DNA of 64,000 nucleotides. It comes from Mesorhizobium sophorae (lineage in GTDB: Bacteria; Pseudomonadota; Alphaproteobacteria; Rhizobiales; Rhizobiaceae). This document shows positions 32,214 to 41,653 of the stretch, one piece after another. The DNA is taken from NCBI RefSeq assembly GCF_002270415.1, contig NZ_NNRI01000017.1, positions 62,001-126,000 of the forward strand, given 5' to 3'. The notes beneath the pieces were generated by a model. That model saw nothing but the letters and a program-made list of their open reading frames with translations. It searched no databases and was not told where the DNA came from. The translations under genes and the position numbers were made by a program. How positions within the stretch are numbered: position 1 is the first letter of the stretch; the number at the start of each line of letters is the position of its first letter.

Positions 32214-33254
32214 ATGACAGAAACGAGCGGTCGCGGGGCGGTTCATCCTGTTGCAACCGGCATCCTCGTCCTCGCATTGTTGTATTTCGCCAAATCAATC
32301 TTTATGCCAGTTGCATTCTCATTGTTCGTTCTCGCGCTGGTCTTGCCCGTTCAAATGGCTTTGCAAAGGCGGATTGCGAAGCTGGCGGCGATGCTGATCA
32401 CACTGTTGCTCACGCTTGCAGTGATCGTAATCGTTGGATCCGCCGTCGTCTGGGGACTCGGCGAACTGTCGCAATGGCTGTTCTATAATACCGGCCGGCT
32501 TCAGGAGATATACACGCACTGGGCGGACTGGCTGGAGAGCCATGGCATCGCAATCGTTGGTCCGCTTGAAGAGCATTTCAATCTGACCTGGCTGATCAGC
32601 TTGACGCAAGGCCTTCTCAATCGGCTGAACAGCATGGTCGGCTTTGCCATATTGACCTTCATCTTTGTCATGCTTGGCCTGCTCGAAGCCGACGATTTCC
32701 AGCGTCGTCTTCGCCTGAGTTCGGCTCAACCTCAAGGCGAGATGCTCTTGCAAATCGGCCGCGAAATTGGCGCCAAGGTCCGCCGTTTCATGGTGGTCCG
32801 CAGTATCGCATGCGTGCTGACGGGCTTGGTCGTGTGGGGGTTTGCCTTGGCTGCCGGGCTCGAACTCGCAAGCGCTTGGGCGGCGATCGCTTTTGCGCTG
32901 AACTATATTCCGTTCGTCGGACCGTTGGTGGCTACAATCTTTCCGACCTTGTTCGCTGTCGCGCAGTCCGGGTCGTGGCAGCTGGCCCTGATTGTGTTCC
33001 TCGGCCTGAACGCCATTCAGTTCGTTATCGGCAGTTATCTGGAGCCATCCCTGACCGGCGCATCGCTGGCGATCTCGCCCTTTGCCGTGATGTTTGCCAT
33101 CTTCTTCTGGAGCTTTTTATGGGGTTTGCCCGGGGCTTTCATCGGCGTCCCAATTCTGATTGTTGTAGTCACATGTTGCATGCACCAACACTCGACACGC
33201 TGGATTGCTGCGCTGCTGTCCGGAGGTCCTGTCGAAAGATCCGGTGCTTCTTAG
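32214..33254 (+). CDS. AI-2E family transporter (PerM-type permease)
   Basis: 346 residues from ATG 32214 (MTETSGRG); a TTG at 32178 in the same frame is an alternative. About seven to eight membrane segments: three near the N-terminus (ATGILVLALLYFAKSIFMPV, LFVLALVLPVQ, AAMLITLLLTLAVIVIVGSA), a soluble middle with QIGREIGAKVRRFMVVRSIA, then FALNYIPFVGPLVATIFPTL and EPSLTGASLAISPFAVMFAI, the family signature. Members export AI-2-like signals or move ions and protons; the substrate here is unknown. It closes the same-strand run that starts at 30819. Confidence 0.85.
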   Translation: MTETSGRGAVHPVATGILVLALLYFAKSIFMPVAFSLFVLALVLPVQMALQRRIAKLAAMLITLLLTLAVIVIVGSAVVWGLGELSQWLFYNTGRLQEIYTHWADWLESHGIAIVGPLEEHFNLTWLISLTQGLLNRLNSMVGFAILTFIFVMLGLLEADDFQRRLRLSSAQPQGEMLLQIGREIGAKVRRFMVVRSIACVLTGLVVWGFALAAGLELASAWAAIAFALNYIPFVGPLVATIFPTLFAVAQSGSWQLALIVFLGLNAIQFVIGSYLEPSLTGASLAISPFAVMFAIFFWSFLWGLPGAFIGVPILIVVVTCCMHQHSTRWIAALLSGGPVERSGAS

Positions 33255-33544
33255 CGGTATTAACTATGCTTCACGGCCAGGCGGGGGCGTCGAAATCCAA
33301 CTACCTTGTACAACCGGAAAAACCGGTTTAGATTGGCACTTGCGGGGAGATATTCTTGTCTTTGAAAGATATCTCTGATGAGAGTGCTCTTGCCGACAGT
33401 CGCGGGCTGCGCGAAAAGGGGTGCGCATAACGCATCCCTAATGTATCTTTGCTTTCGGCGTGCCGACGTTGTGGACTGGTTGTTGAAGACCCTGAGCGGG
33501 AAATCTGGCCCGGTCAGGGCTTGCGCCCGTTAGGAGGTCCGATT

Positions 33545-34684
33545 GTGACCGCTAACGCAGCGAGGGCGCTTTCGGTCGACTTCGCCGAGCCGTTGCCTCA
33601 AGCAGCAACGGTCGCTCCCAAGAATGATCTGCGTCCGGTTGTCCCGGAACGCGTTCCGGTTCCCTGCTTTGAATTCTCGACTCGGGAACTGCCTCCGAGC
33701 GACCAGTTTGCGGCATGGCGCCAGAACTTTGCGACTATGCTCGACTTTGTCGAGCCGAGCGATACCGCGGCGGGTTTCGCCGGCACGCAGCTTCTCTGGG
33801 ACCTAGGCGATCTTGCCCTGGCTCAGATCAGCACCAATGGCTTGGATTTTACCAGCCTGGCGGGTCGCATTCGCCGGGACCCCATCGATCATTGGTTGGT
33901 GACCCTTATCCGGGACGGCAGATCGCAAACGACCACTCCATCCAGGTCTTTCGACGGGGAGGCCGGATCGGTGCAGGTGCATTCGCTTGGCCGGGTCTTC
34001 GAGGGCAGCGTTACAGACAGCGAAATGCTGTTGCTCTTCGTACCCCGCGACTTCTGCCGCGACATGGGGTGGGGTCTCGACATGGCCGAGTTCACCGTGC
34101 TCGGTGGAGGCATGGGTGCGCTGCTTGCCGACTATCTGGCCAGCCTCGCCCAGAGGCTTCCTACGATCAATGTTGGCGATCTTCCTGGCTTGCTCGGTGC
34201 GACCAGAGCGATGCTACAGGGTTGCATCGCGCCATGCTCTGACCATCTCGCTGAAGCCCATGATCCGATTTCCGCCACCTTGCTCGAGCGCGCCCGTCGG
34301 TTCGTGCAACTTCATCTGTTTGAACCGGATCTCGGCACCGAGCGTCTGACACGCGGACTCGGGATATCGCGTTCACGTCTCTACCGACTTTTCGAGGCTT
34401 CCGGAGGGATCGTGCACTACATCCAGCATCGGCGGCTACTGGCGGCCCATGCAGCGCTCGCTGATCCGAATGACCGCCGTCGAATTCTCGACATTGGTGA
34501 CGAGCACGGCTTCTGTGATGGCGCTGAATTCAGCCGGGCTTTCAGGCGCGAGTTCGGATACTGCCCAAGCGAAGTGAGAGCTGGTGTCAAAAAAGGACCA
34601 TCGAACTGGCACATACACGAGGTACAGACCGCTGCCCCGTCCGAGCGTCTGAGCCGCCTGCTCCTTCGGCTCCAGGCGCAATGA
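33545..34684 (+). CDS. AraC-family transcriptional regulator (AraC_binding_2-type sensor)
   Basis: 379 residues from a GTG at 33545, chosen because TAGGAGGTCC lies four bases upstream. The N-terminal sensor domain has the FAAWRQNFATMLD start and a DPIDHWLVTLIRDG beta segment seen in NphR/FeaR-type AraC proteins. The C-terminal two-HTH DNA-binding domain runs over about residues 270-355 (LTRGLGISRSRLYRLFEASG, then RRILDIGDEHGFCDGAEFSRAFRREFGYCPSEVR). The inducer and targets are not evident. The 290-base upstream region carries an AACCGG direct repeat and an AACCGGTT palindrome near 33310-33330 that could be its operator. Confidence 0.85.
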   Translation: MTANAARALSVDFAEPLPQAATVAPKNDLRPVVPERVPVPCFEFSTRELPPSDQFAAWRQNFATMLDFVEPSDTAAGFAGTQLLWDLGDLALAQISTNGLDFTSLAGRIRRDPIDHWLVTLIRDGRSQTTTPSRSFDGEAGSVQVHSLGRVFEGSVTDSEMLLLFVPRDFCRDMGWGLDMAEFTVLGGGMGALLADYLASLAQRLPTINVGDLPGLLGATRAMLQGCIAPCSDHLAEAHDPISATLLERARRFVQLHLFEPDLGTERLTRGLGISRSRLYRLFEASGGIVHYIQHRRLLAAHAALADPNDRRRILDIGDEHGFCDGAEFSRAFRREFGYCPSEVRAGVKKGPSNWHIHEVQTAAPSERLSRLLLRLQAQ

Positions 34685-34833
34685 CCGGCACGGTCGATAT
34701 CGCTGGAATCGGGCAACCCCGATCCAATCCCATCAAACAATGCGAACACCATATGTATTGACGGACCGATCCGCGGCTCCGCAACGCAGCACCGCGCAGT
34801 GATCACATCGGCGAGCCCGGCCGCCGCGAGAAT

Positions 34834-35382
34834 TCACGCTGTCTTGGCCGCAGATACCCAGCCGTTTGTCAGCCAGGCAATGCCATGCGAAATAAGGTCG
34901 ATACCCAGCAAAAATCCAAGCACCCAAAGGCCGGTCGTGGGCCATCCAGTCAGGATAACAAGTCCGGCCAGAAATCCGAATGTTCCCGACAGAACCATCG
35001 CCCAGCCAACGTCACTCCAGTGCCTGACGCCGACAAAGAGGCGCACGATGCCCGAGGCCACAAGCAGCAGTCCGAGGACGTAGGTCAGGACAAGGGCACC
35101 TGACACAGGCTGCCTCACCACCATGGCACCAAAAACAATATACAGGATGCCGAGGAGGAATTGCCATATGAAGCCGCCCCATCCTTTCATCCAGAAGGCA
35201 TGCATCATCTCGAACGCACCCACGACGATGGCCGTAACACCAATGACAATGGCGCTGATCACTGTAGCCAGCGCCACGTCGCCCAAGACGAATATGCCCC
35301 CGACAATGAGCACGAGGCCAAGGAGAAGGCGAACCGATGTGGGTGGCAAAGTCGATGCGGTTCCATTCTCATAGGCAGTCAT
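34834..35382 (-). CDS. HdeD-family (DUF308) acid-stress membrane protein
   Basis: 182 residues from ATG 35382, with GGGGAGGAA upstream; the ATG overlaps the stop of the RND gene (ATGA). Six membrane segments in three related pairs (VRLLLGLVLIVGGIFVLGDV; GWGGFIWQFLLGILYIVFGA; VGWAMVLSGTFGFLAGLVIL) are the DUF308 repeat pattern. HdeD proteins are linked to acid resistance at high cell density; the mechanism is unknown. A second, different HdeD gene opens the same operon at 40323. Confidence 0.88.
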   Translation of the reverse strand: MTAYENGTASTLPPTSVRLLLGLVLIVGGIFVLGDVALATVISAIVIGVTAIVVGAFEMMHAFWMKGWGGFIWQFLLGILYIVFGAMVVRQPVSGALVLTYVLGLLLVASGIVRLFVGVRHWSDVGWAMVLSGTFGFLAGLVILTGWPTTGLWVLGFLLGIDLISHGIAWLTNGWVSAAKTA

Positions 35383-38300
35383 GGCTTCCTCCCCGATTGC
35401 TGGACTCCCTCATTGGTGTCGATTCCTGCCTTCGGCCGGACAGTGGCCCACTCCGCAATATGCTGGATCGCCGCGAATAGGGCCGGGATGATGAAAAGGC
35501 CGATCGTCGTTGCGGCCAGCATGCCGCCAAAGATTGTGACGCCCACCGCCTGGCGCGCGCCGGCTCCGGCGCCGGTGGACACCGCCAGTGGAATAATGCC
35601 CAGAATGAAAGACAGAGCCGTCATCATCACGGCACGGAAGCGCTGCTCGGCGCCAAGTCTTGCCGCTTCGTCGATCGGTTGCCCCTCCTCGCGGCGTTCC
35701 TTGGCGAATTCGACGATCAGGATGGCGTTCTTCGACGCCAGCCCGATGAGCAGCACGATGGCGATCTGCACATAAAGACTGTTTTGCAGTCCGAAAAGCA
35801 TGAGCGCCCCCGTGGCGCCGAACAAGGCGGCTCCAAGGGACAGAATTACCGCGATCGGAAGCATCCAGCTTTCGTACTGCGCTACCAAGAACAGATAGGC
35901 GAACAGAAAGGCCAGTCCGAAGATCATGGTCTCCTGTCCGGCGCTGCGCCGTTCCTGGAACGATAGGCCGGACCACTCGTAGCCATAGCCGGCCGGCAGC
36001 GCCTGGGCCGCGACACGTTCGATGGCGTCCATCGCCGCTCCGGAACTTCCGCCTGGCGCGACTTGGCCGTTGATCTGTGCCGCTACCGAGAGGTTGTAGC
36101 GGGAGATGACGAAGGGCGCGAGCACCGTGCTGGTCGATACCACCGCCCTGAGCGGCACCATCGCGCCAGTCCGGCTGCGAACATGGAGATTGAGGATATC
36201 CTCGGCGTCCCCGCGATGCTCGGCATCAGCCTGCAGGTTGACCTGGAAGACTCGCCCCTGCAGCGTGAAATCGTTCACGTAACGCGACCCGAAGCTGGCG
36301 CCGATCGTCGAATAGATGTCGGACACGCTCACTCCCAGCGCTTCGGCGCGGGTGCGGTCGACATCGACATAAATCTGCGGCACATCGGCGCTGAAGGTAG
36401 TCGCCACACCGCCGATTTCCGGCGCCTGGTTGATCTCCGAAACGAATGCACGGACCACCGCCGCGATCTCCTCCGGCGGCTGGCCCTGCAAAGCCTGGAG
36501 GCGCAGATCGAGGCCGCCGACCGCGCCGATGCCGGAAATGGCCGGTGGCGAAAAGACTGCAACATTTGCGCCCGGAATGGTTGAGAATTGCGCACGCAAT
36601 CTTGCGAGGATGGCGTCCAGCCGCAGATCCGGCGTGTTGCGCTGATCCCAAGGATCCAGCGCCGCAACCACCATCGCTCCGTTGGGAGATTGTGTGCCCT
36701 GTACGATGCTGAAGCCTGCGACCGAAATAACGTTCTCGACGCCTTTCGTTGCCGACAGAGTCCTTTGAACCTCGCCGACAATCGCCCTCGTGCGATCGAG
36801 CGAGGCGGCATTCGGAAGCTGGATATCGACAAACAGGGCGCCCTGGTCCTCGTCCGGGAGGAAGGTGGAGGGGAGACCGCTGAACAGCAGGAAGGCACCC
36901 AGGAAGCAGGCGGCAAGCGCGGCGAGAGGTATGATCCAAAGGCGCACCAGGAAACCGACCAACCGACCATAGCCGACACGCGTCGCGTTCATGAAGCGCG
37001 CGAACCAGCCAAGTGGACCGCGCCGGTATCCGCTCTGGCCGCGCCTCAGCAGGATCGCGCTGAGCGCCGGGCTGAGCGTGAGGCCGACTACGGACGAGAT
37101 AACCAGCGCCGCCGACAAGGTGACCGCGAACTGACGGTAAAGCTGCCCGCTTATGCCGGACAGGAAAGCTGTCGGGATCACCACGGCGAGGAGGACGAGC
37201 GTGGTGGAAATGATCGGACCCGTGATCTGTCCCATCGCCTTGCGGGCGGCCGCCGCCGTTTCGATGGCGGGGTCGTCCTCCATGACATGCTTGACGTTCT
37301 CGACGACAAGGATGGCATCGTCGGCGACCAATCCGATCGCCAGCACCAGGGCTAGCAGCGAGATCGAGTTTATCGAATATCCGAACGCCAGCAGGATGGC
37401 GATGGCGCCCAGCATTGCGACGGGCATGGCCAGCGCCGAGACCAGGGTGGCGCGCCAGTCCTGCAAGAACAGATAGGTGACGACGAGCACGATCAGGAAA
37501 GCCTCGCCGAGGATCCGCACGATGAGCGAGAGGCTCGTACGGACGAACCGTGTCGCGTCGTAAACGACCTGGTACTGGAGGCCGGGCGGAAACGTGGGTG
37601 CAAGACGCTTTAGCTCGGCGAGCACGGCGTTGGCGGTCTGGATCGCGTTGGCTCCCGGCGCCTGGTTTATCTGAAGCATCGCCGTGTCATGCCCGGCGAA
37701 GCTCGCGCTCGATGAATAATTGCGCGCGCCGAGTTCGATGCGGGCGATGTCGTGCAACCGTACGATCGCTCCGGCCTCGCCGGTGCGCACGACGATGGCC
37801 CCGAATTCATCCGTGCTCATGAGGCGGCCGCGGGCCACGAGCGTATATTGCAGCTCGGTGCCTTCCCGCGCCGGTGGGGCCCCGGCCTGGCCAAGCGAGG
37901 CCTGGATGTTCTGCCGCTGAATGGCGGTGGCCACGTCATCGGCCGTTATGCCGAGCGCATCCATGCGTGCCGGATCCATCCATATGCGCATCGAATATTC
38001 GGACGCGCCGACGACGGACGCCTCGCCGACACCGGCGACACGCGACAGCGCATCGGCGATCGTTGTCGAGGTGAAATTGGTGATCTGCAGCACGTCGAGC
38101 TTGCCGTCCGGAGAATAGAAGGCGATGCCGAGCACGAAATCGGGCGATCTCGACCGCACCGACACGCCTTGCTGGGTGACCGCGGCCGGCAATTGAGAAA
38201 TCGCCAGTTGCGCCCTGTTCTGCACATTGACCTGCGCAATGTCTGGATCCGTGCCGACTTCAAACGTCACGGACAGCGAATATTGCCCGGCATTCGAACT

Positions 38301-38546
38301 TGTCGACGACATGTACATCATGTTGGGGACGCCATTGATGGCCGTCTCCAGAGGCCCGCCGACGACATCGGCTATTACTTCCGCGCTCGCGCCGGGATAG
38401 ATGGCCGAGACGCTGACGGTGGGCGGCGTGATCTCTGGATATTGCTGCACCGGCAGCGAAAAAATGGCGATCGCGCCTGCAATCGAAATGACGATCGACA
38501 AGACGATCGCCAGCCGGGTCCGGGTGATGAAGAGATCGGAGATCAT
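35379..38546 (-). CDS. RND efflux pump inner-membrane transporter (HAE1/AcrB type)
   Basis: 1055 residues, full length. Twelve membrane segments and two large periplasmic loops are expected. The proton-relay residues are intact: D407 and D408 in GLVADDAILVVEN and K940 in GLASKNAILIVEFAKE, matching AcrB numbering. The N-terminus (MISDLFITRTRLAIVLSIVI) and the PVQQYPEITPPTV segment are typical of multidrug HAE1 pumps. It overlaps the adaptor upstream and the HdeD gene downstream by four bases each. No outer-membrane channel gene is adjacent, so a TolC-like partner must come from elsewhere. The substrate is unknown. Confidence 0.95.
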   Translation of the reverse strand: MISDLFITRTRLAIVLSIVISIAGAIAIFSLPVQQYPEITPPTVSVSAIYPGASAEVIADVVGGPLETAINGVPNMMYMSSTSSNAGQYSLSVTFEVGTDPDIAQVNVQNRAQLAISQLPAAVTQQGVSVRSRSPDFVLGIAFYSPDGKLDVLQITNFTSTTIADALSRVAGVGEASVVGASEYSMRIWMDPARMDALGITADDVATAIQRQNIQASLGQAGAPPAREGTELQYTLVARGRLMSTDEFGAIVVRTGEAGAIVRLHDIARIELGARNYSSSASFAGHDTAMLQINQAPGANAIQTANAVLAELKRLAPTFPPGLQYQVVYDATRFVRTSLSLIVRILGEAFLIVLVVTYLFLQDWRATLVSALAMPVAMLGAIAILLAFGYSINSISLLALVLAIGLVADDAILVVENVKHVMEDDPAIETAAAARKAMGQITGPIISTTLVLLAVVIPTAFLSGISGQLYRQFAVTLSAALVISSVVGLTLSPALSAILLRRGQSGYRRGPLGWFARFMNATRVGYGRLVGFLVRLWIIPLAALAACFLGAFLLFSGLPSTFLPDEDQGALFVDIQLPNAASLDRTRAIVGEVQRTLSATKGVENVISVAGFSIVQGTQSPNGAMVVAALDPWDQRNTPDLRLDAILARLRAQFSTIPGANVAVFSPPAISGIGAVGGLDLRLQALQGQPPEEIAAVVRAFVSEINQAPEIGGVATTFSADVPQIYVDVDRTRAEALGVSVSDIYSTIGASFGSRYVNDFTLQGRVFQVNLQADAEHRGDAEDILNLHVRSRTGAMVPLRAVVSTSTVLAPFVISRYNLSVAAQINGQVAPGGSSGAAMDAIERVAAQALPAGYGYEWSGLSFQERRSAGQETMIFGLAFLFAYLFLVAQYESWMLPIAVILSLGAALFGATGALMLFGLQNSLYVQIAIVLLIGLASKNAILIVEFAKERREEGQPIDEAARLGAEQRFRAVMMTALSFILGIIPLAVSTGAGAGARQAVGVTIFGGMLAATTIGLFIIPALFAAIQHIAEWATVRPKAGIDTNEGVQQSGRKP

Positions 38547-39754
38547 TGGCCATCGCCAACGGGCTGGCCTTGGCTCGGCTGAACCGTCATGCCTTCGACA
38601 AGACGCTGGATTCCCTGGACGACAACCTGCTCGCCGCCGCTGAGGCCAATGGTGACCGCCCAGCCATTGTCGACGCGTGCGCCCGTGTCGATGCGCCGTT
38701 GCGAGACGGTGTTGCTCTTGCCGAGCAGATAGACGAAGCGCCCCTCGCGATCCTGCAGCACCGCTGCCTGAGGTACTATCGGCAAGCTGGGCGCGTCTTT
38801 CTCCCGCACGTAGAGGGTGACGAACTGTCCCGGCAGGAGGATATGGCGAGGATTGGGGAAAACTGCGCGGGCCGCGACCGTCCCAGTCTGCGGGTCGATC
38901 TCGTTCTCGATAAATTCGATTCGACCGGGCGTGTCGTAGTCCGTCCCGTTCGCAAGACGCAGCGAAAGTTTCAATGTGCTCGGATCGACGTTACTGCCGC
39001 TCGTCGCCTCCTGCTGCCGGATCGTCACAAGCAACCCTTCGGTCACAGCGAAAGCCACGCGGACGGTGTCCAGGCCGACTATGCGTGCCAGCGAACCGGA
39101 ATCCGATCCGACCAGATTGCCGGTCGTGAACGTCGCGCGGCCGATGTTGCCGGAGATCGGGGAAATGATACGAGCATAGGACAGGTTGAGTTCGGCGGTA
39201 GTCAAGGACGCCTGGGCAACCTGCACGTCCGCGGCAGCGACATCGAAGGCTGCCTGGACCTCGTCTAAGGCGGCCTGTGAGATCGTTCTTCGGGCGAACA
39301 GATCCCGGTTGCGCGCCAGGCTCCGTTCGGCCGATATTCGTGTTGCCTCGGCACGCGCCACCTGCGCCCGTGCCGACGCGACCAGGGCATTGAGTTGATC
39401 CGGCTCGATCTCGAACAGCGTTTCCCCAGCCTTTACCGCTTGTCCACCCTTGAAATCGACGGAGTGCAGAAAGCCGGTGACACGCGCCCGGATGTCGACT
39501 GCCTCTATCGCTTCCACGCGACCGGTAAACTGCACGGGAGTGCTGACCCGCTGAACCTCGATCTTCTCGACGACGACAGCGGGCGGCGGCGCCTGCGTTC
39601 CGCCAGGTTGCTGGGCGAATGAAATCGAACTGATGAAAGGTGGTCCGGCGCCCCCCAAGCCAGCAGCCACCAAGCATGCCCAAAAAGCGCGGCTGATCCA
39701 TCGCCGCATCGCGACCGGACGATGTCGCTCGGATGCTTCGCGTGGCGCCTTCAT
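38543..39754 (-). CDS. RND pump periplasmic adaptor (membrane fusion protein)
   Basis: 403 residues from ATG 39754, which overlaps the preceding hdeD stop as ATGA. A signal peptide or anchor (ISRAFWACLVAAGLGGAGPP) is followed by a barrel-sandwich half-motif (VEAIEAVDIRARVTGFLHSV), an alpha-hairpin rich in alanine (about 115-195), the second lipoyl half (LSYARIISPISGNIGRATF), and beta-barrel and membrane-proximal domains. It links the inner-membrane pump at 35379-38546 to an outer-membrane channel. Confidence 0.93.
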   Translation of the reverse strand: MKAPREASERHRPVAMRRWISRAFWACLVAAGLGGAGPPFISSISFAQQPGGTQAPPPAVVVEKIEVQRVSTPVQFTGRVEAIEAVDIRARVTGFLHSVDFKGGQAVKAGETLFEIEPDQLNALVASARAQVARAEATRISAERSLARNRDLFARRTISQAALDEVQAAFDVAAADVQVAQASLTTAELNLSYARIISPISGNIGRATFTTGNLVGSDSGSLARIVGLDTVRVAFAVTEGLLVTIRQQEATSGSNVDPSTLKLSLRLANGTDYDTPGRIEFIENEIDPQTGTVAARAVFPNPRHILLPGQFVTLYVREKDAPSLPIVPQAAVLQDREGRFVYLLGKSNTVSQRRIDTGARVDNGWAVTIGLSGGEQVVVQGIQRLVEGMTVQPSQGQPVGDGQ

Positions 39755-40323
39755 GACCCGGCTCTACGCATCGTCAGGGCAATGGCAATGTAGGCGCCAC
39801 CGGCGACAAGGAGGGAAATGCCAGCGACCGTACCTGGTGTGTAAATGCTGGTGTAGGGCAACTTCAATGCGAGCGTCGCACTAGCGGCAAGGGCGACCAG
39901 GCCCGAAACTCCGAACCACTGCCAACCATCTTGATCGCGCACCCGGAGCGCGAGGGCGACTTGCAGGATGCCCTGCACCAGAAAAACCAATGCGATCAGA
40001 AGAGTGATCGCGAGAGCGCCCTTGAAGGGATTGAAGTATATTAGGATGCCGCCGACCAACTCGACCGCGCCTGTGAGCTCTTGCCAGATGAATCCGCTCC
40101 ACTCCTTGACTCGCAGGGATTGAACCATCTTCACAATGCCCGCGAGCGAAAGGACGATTCCAAGGACAACGCTTGCAGCGAATGTGGAAACCACGGGCAG
40201 AGCGACGGCCAGCACTCCAGCCGACGCCAGGCCGATGCCCAGCACCAAAAACCAACCCCATTTGGAACGCAGGGAGTCCGCTTGATGCTGGTGATCGGTT
40301 CCGCTCGTGGATGCGCCGCTCAT
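39751..40323 (-). CDS. HdeD-family (DUF308) membrane protein opening the RND operon
   Basis: 190 residues from ATG 40323 (MSGASTSGTD); an in-frame upstream start at 40365 is possible. Six membrane segments in paired DUF308 repeats (GWFLVLGIGLASAGVLAVAL, SGFIWQELTGAVELVGGILI, WQWFGVSGLVALAASATLAL). Its polar N-terminus differs from the other HdeD at 34834, so the two are divergent paralogues. It lies 68 bases downstream of arcA on the same strand, so arcD-arcA transcription may continue into the pump genes. Confidence 0.85.
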   Translation of the reverse strand: MSGASTSGTDHQHQADSLRSKWGWFLVLGIGLASAGVLAVALPVVSTFAASVVLGIVLSLAGIVKMVQSLRVKEWSGFIWQELTGAVELVGGILIYFNPFKGALAITLLIALVFLVQGILQVALALRVRDQDGWQWFGVSGLVALAASATLALKLPYTSIYTPGTVAGISLLVAGGAYIAIALTMRRAGS

Positions 40324-40391
40324 CGTCGATTGCCTAACCAGAATTGCTGCACGAGCGGCGCCCATCTCCGATCTCCGGGAACGCTCTCTTG

Positions 40392-41636
40392 TCAGTAATC
40401 CACCGGATCACGGATTATCGGACAGGTCATGCAGTGGCCACCGCCACGACCGCGGCCTAGTTCCGCGCCGATGATGGTAATGACCTCTATGCCCTCCTTT
40501 CGCAGCAGCGTGTTTGTATAGGTGTTGCGGTCATAGGCGTACACGACGCCCGGCGATGCACAGACCAGATTTGCGCCACTATCCCATTGGGTGCGCTCGC
40601 GGACGTAGGCATTGCCGCCGGTCTCAACAACACGCATCTTTTTGAGGCCGAGCGAGTCGCGCACCGTCTCGACGAAGGTGCCTTTGTCCTTGTGCAGTTC
40701 GACGCCGCCCTTGCCGTCCGGCCGGTAGGAGAACGCCTCGATGCCATTGACGATATCGGGGTAGAGCAGCACGCAGTCGCGGTCGGCAAAGGTGAACACC
40801 GTGTCGAGATGCATCGCCGCGCGCAGTTTCGGCATCGCCGCGACGATGACGCGCTCGGCCGCGCCCTTCTCGAACAGCGTCGCAGCGAGCTGGCTGATGG
40901 CCTGACGCGAGGTGCGCTCGCTCATGCCGATCAGAACATTCCCCTTACCGATCGGCATGACGTCGCCGCCCTCGAGCGTGGCGAGGCCCCAATCCTTGGT
41001 CGGGTCGCCCCACCACACGTTGACCTTGCCGGCGAAGTCTGGATGGAACTTGTAGATCGAGGTGGTGAGGATGGTTTCCTCATGCCGCGCCGGCCAGTAG
41101 AGCGGGTTCTGCGTGACGCCGCCATAGATCCAGCAGGTGGTGTCGCGGGTGTAGAGCGTGTTCGGCAGCGGCGGCAGTAGATACTCGTTCACCCCGGCCG
41201 CGTCACGGATCAGCTCAAGCTGTTCGCCTCCGATGGATTCAGGGAATTCATGGGTCGAGAGACCACCGATCAGCGTCTCCGCCAGATCGCGGTTGGAGAG
41301 CCCCTCCAAATAGGAGCGCACCTCGTCGACGAGGCCTAGGCCCACCTGGTTCGGCACCACCTGATTGTCGAGGATCCATTTCTTCGCCTCGGGGACGGCA
41401 ACAGTCTCGGCGAGGAGGTTATGCATCTCCACCACCTCGACGCCGCGGTCGCGCATCTTGGTCATGAAGTCGAAATGGTCGCGCTTGGCGTTGTCGACCC
41501 ACAGCACATCATCGAACAGCAGTTCGTCGCAATTGGTGGGCGTCAGGCGCTGATGGGCGCGGCCGGGCGCGCAGACCATGACCTTGCGAAGCTGCCCGAC
41601 TTCGGAATGCACGCCGAATTTCGTTTCCATCGCCAT
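40392..41636 (-). CDS. arcA: Arginine deiminase
   Basis: 414 residues from ATG 41636, with AAAGG eight bases upstream; ATG 41630 and an earlier start are alternatives. It hydrolyses L-arginine to citrulline and ammonia. Signatures include TLYTRDTTCWIYGG, LEGGDVMPIGKGN, MHLDTVFTFAD (catalytic His and Asp) and GRGGGHCMTCPIIRDP, with nucleophile C402. Ammonia release supports acid tolerance. Citrulline can feed ATP production through ArcB and ArcC, but neither gene is adjacent here. The antiporter arcD lies directly upstream with a 17-base gap. Confidence 0.96.
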   Translation of the reverse strand: MAMETKFGVHSEVGQLRKVMVCAPGRAHQRLTPTNCDELLFDDVLWVDNAKRDHFDFMTKMRDRGVEVVEMHNLLAETVAVPEAKKWILDNQVVPNQVGLGLVDEVRSYLEGLSNRDLAETLIGGLSTHEFPESIGGEQLELIRDAAGVNEYLLPPLPNTLYTRDTTCWIYGGVTQNPLYWPARHEETILTTSIYKFHPDFAGKVNVWWGDPTKDWGLATLEGGDVMPIGKGNVLIGMSERTSRQAISQLAATLFEKGAAERVIVAAMPKLRAAMHLDTVFTFADRDCVLLYPDIVNGIEAFSYRPDGKGGVELHKDKGTFVETVRDSLGLKKMRVVETGGNAYVRERTQWDSGANLVCASPGVVYAYDRNTYTNTLLRKEGIEVITIIGAELGRGRGGGHCMTCPIIRDPVDY

Positions 41637-41653
41637 GAATTGTGCCTTTCTCG

